This document shows, in pieces, positions 63,951 through 64,000 of a stretch of 64,000 nt of DNA. Origin of the DNA: Temnothorax longispinosus (Eukaryota > Arthropoda > Insecta > Hymenoptera > Formicidae). The notes beneath the pieces are model-generated. The model saw nothing but the letters and a program-made list of their open reading frames with translations, was not told where the DNA came from and ran no database searches. Positions within the stretch are counted from its first letter, which is position 1, and each line of letters opens with the position of its first letter. The stretch spans positions 7,741,224 to 7,805,223 of the forward strand of contig NC_092366.1 in NCBI RefSeq assembly GCF_030848805.1. The letters are read 5' to 3'. A program made the position numbers and the translations under genes.

Positions 63951-64000
63951 TTTATTATTATTAAGTGTAATTTTAACATTTTTTTAAATATCTTTATATG

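Overview
This window looks like nuclear DNA from an insect. The genes are intron-rich, coding exons are GC-richer than the very AT-rich introns and spacers, and the products are arthropod types: cuticular chitin-binding proteins of the obstructor/CPAP3 family and a ZAD zinc-finger protein. A hymenopteran such as an ant is a reasonable guess from overall character, but the sequence alone does not prove it. The 500-base run of N marks an assembly gap.

Layout. Positions 1 to about 34,000 hold a cluster of five obstructor/CPAP3 genes. One is on the plus strand (6,973-9,010, 5' exon not found). Four are on the minus strand: an obstructor with D/E-like character (15,596-10,744), an A-like one (21,501-19,766), obst-A (27,267-23,876) and obst-B (33,635-30,704). 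Each encodes three six-cysteine peritrophin-A (ChtBD2) domains, and each complete one has a signal peptide. These proteins are secreted to the apical extracellular matrix, bind chitin and help organise cuticle and tracheal lining. I rebuilt exon structures by hand from GT/AG sites and reading phase. The four minus-strand genes split the last cysteine codon of the third domain with a phase-2 intron in the same way, which points to tandem duplication.

Positions 34,964-35,583 are a displaced 28S rRNA fragment. From 45,274 down to 36,451 on the minus strand lies a nine-exon paralogue of the Na+/K+-ATPase alpha subunit. It keeps its splice sites and catalytic motifs but carries at least four in-frame stops and several frameshifts, so I call it a pseudogene. 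One of its introns holds a 2.8 kb foldback-type element. After the N gap and a pair of GTTTACGCG-rich palindromes comes an intact two-exon ZAD/C2H2 zinc-finger gene (47,645-52,801, plus). A three-exon aquaporin follows on the minus strand (60,047-58,460), with possible alternative 3' exons near 57.4 kb. The right end is an inverted-repeat transposable structure with a smaller palindromic element nested in one arm.

I did not find a convincing new multi-gene system. The most interesting points are the shared split-cysteine architecture of the obstructor cluster, the decaying sodium-pump paralogue with cardiac-glycoside-resistance-type residues, the foldback element with 146-bp internal units, and several undocumented palindromic elements.
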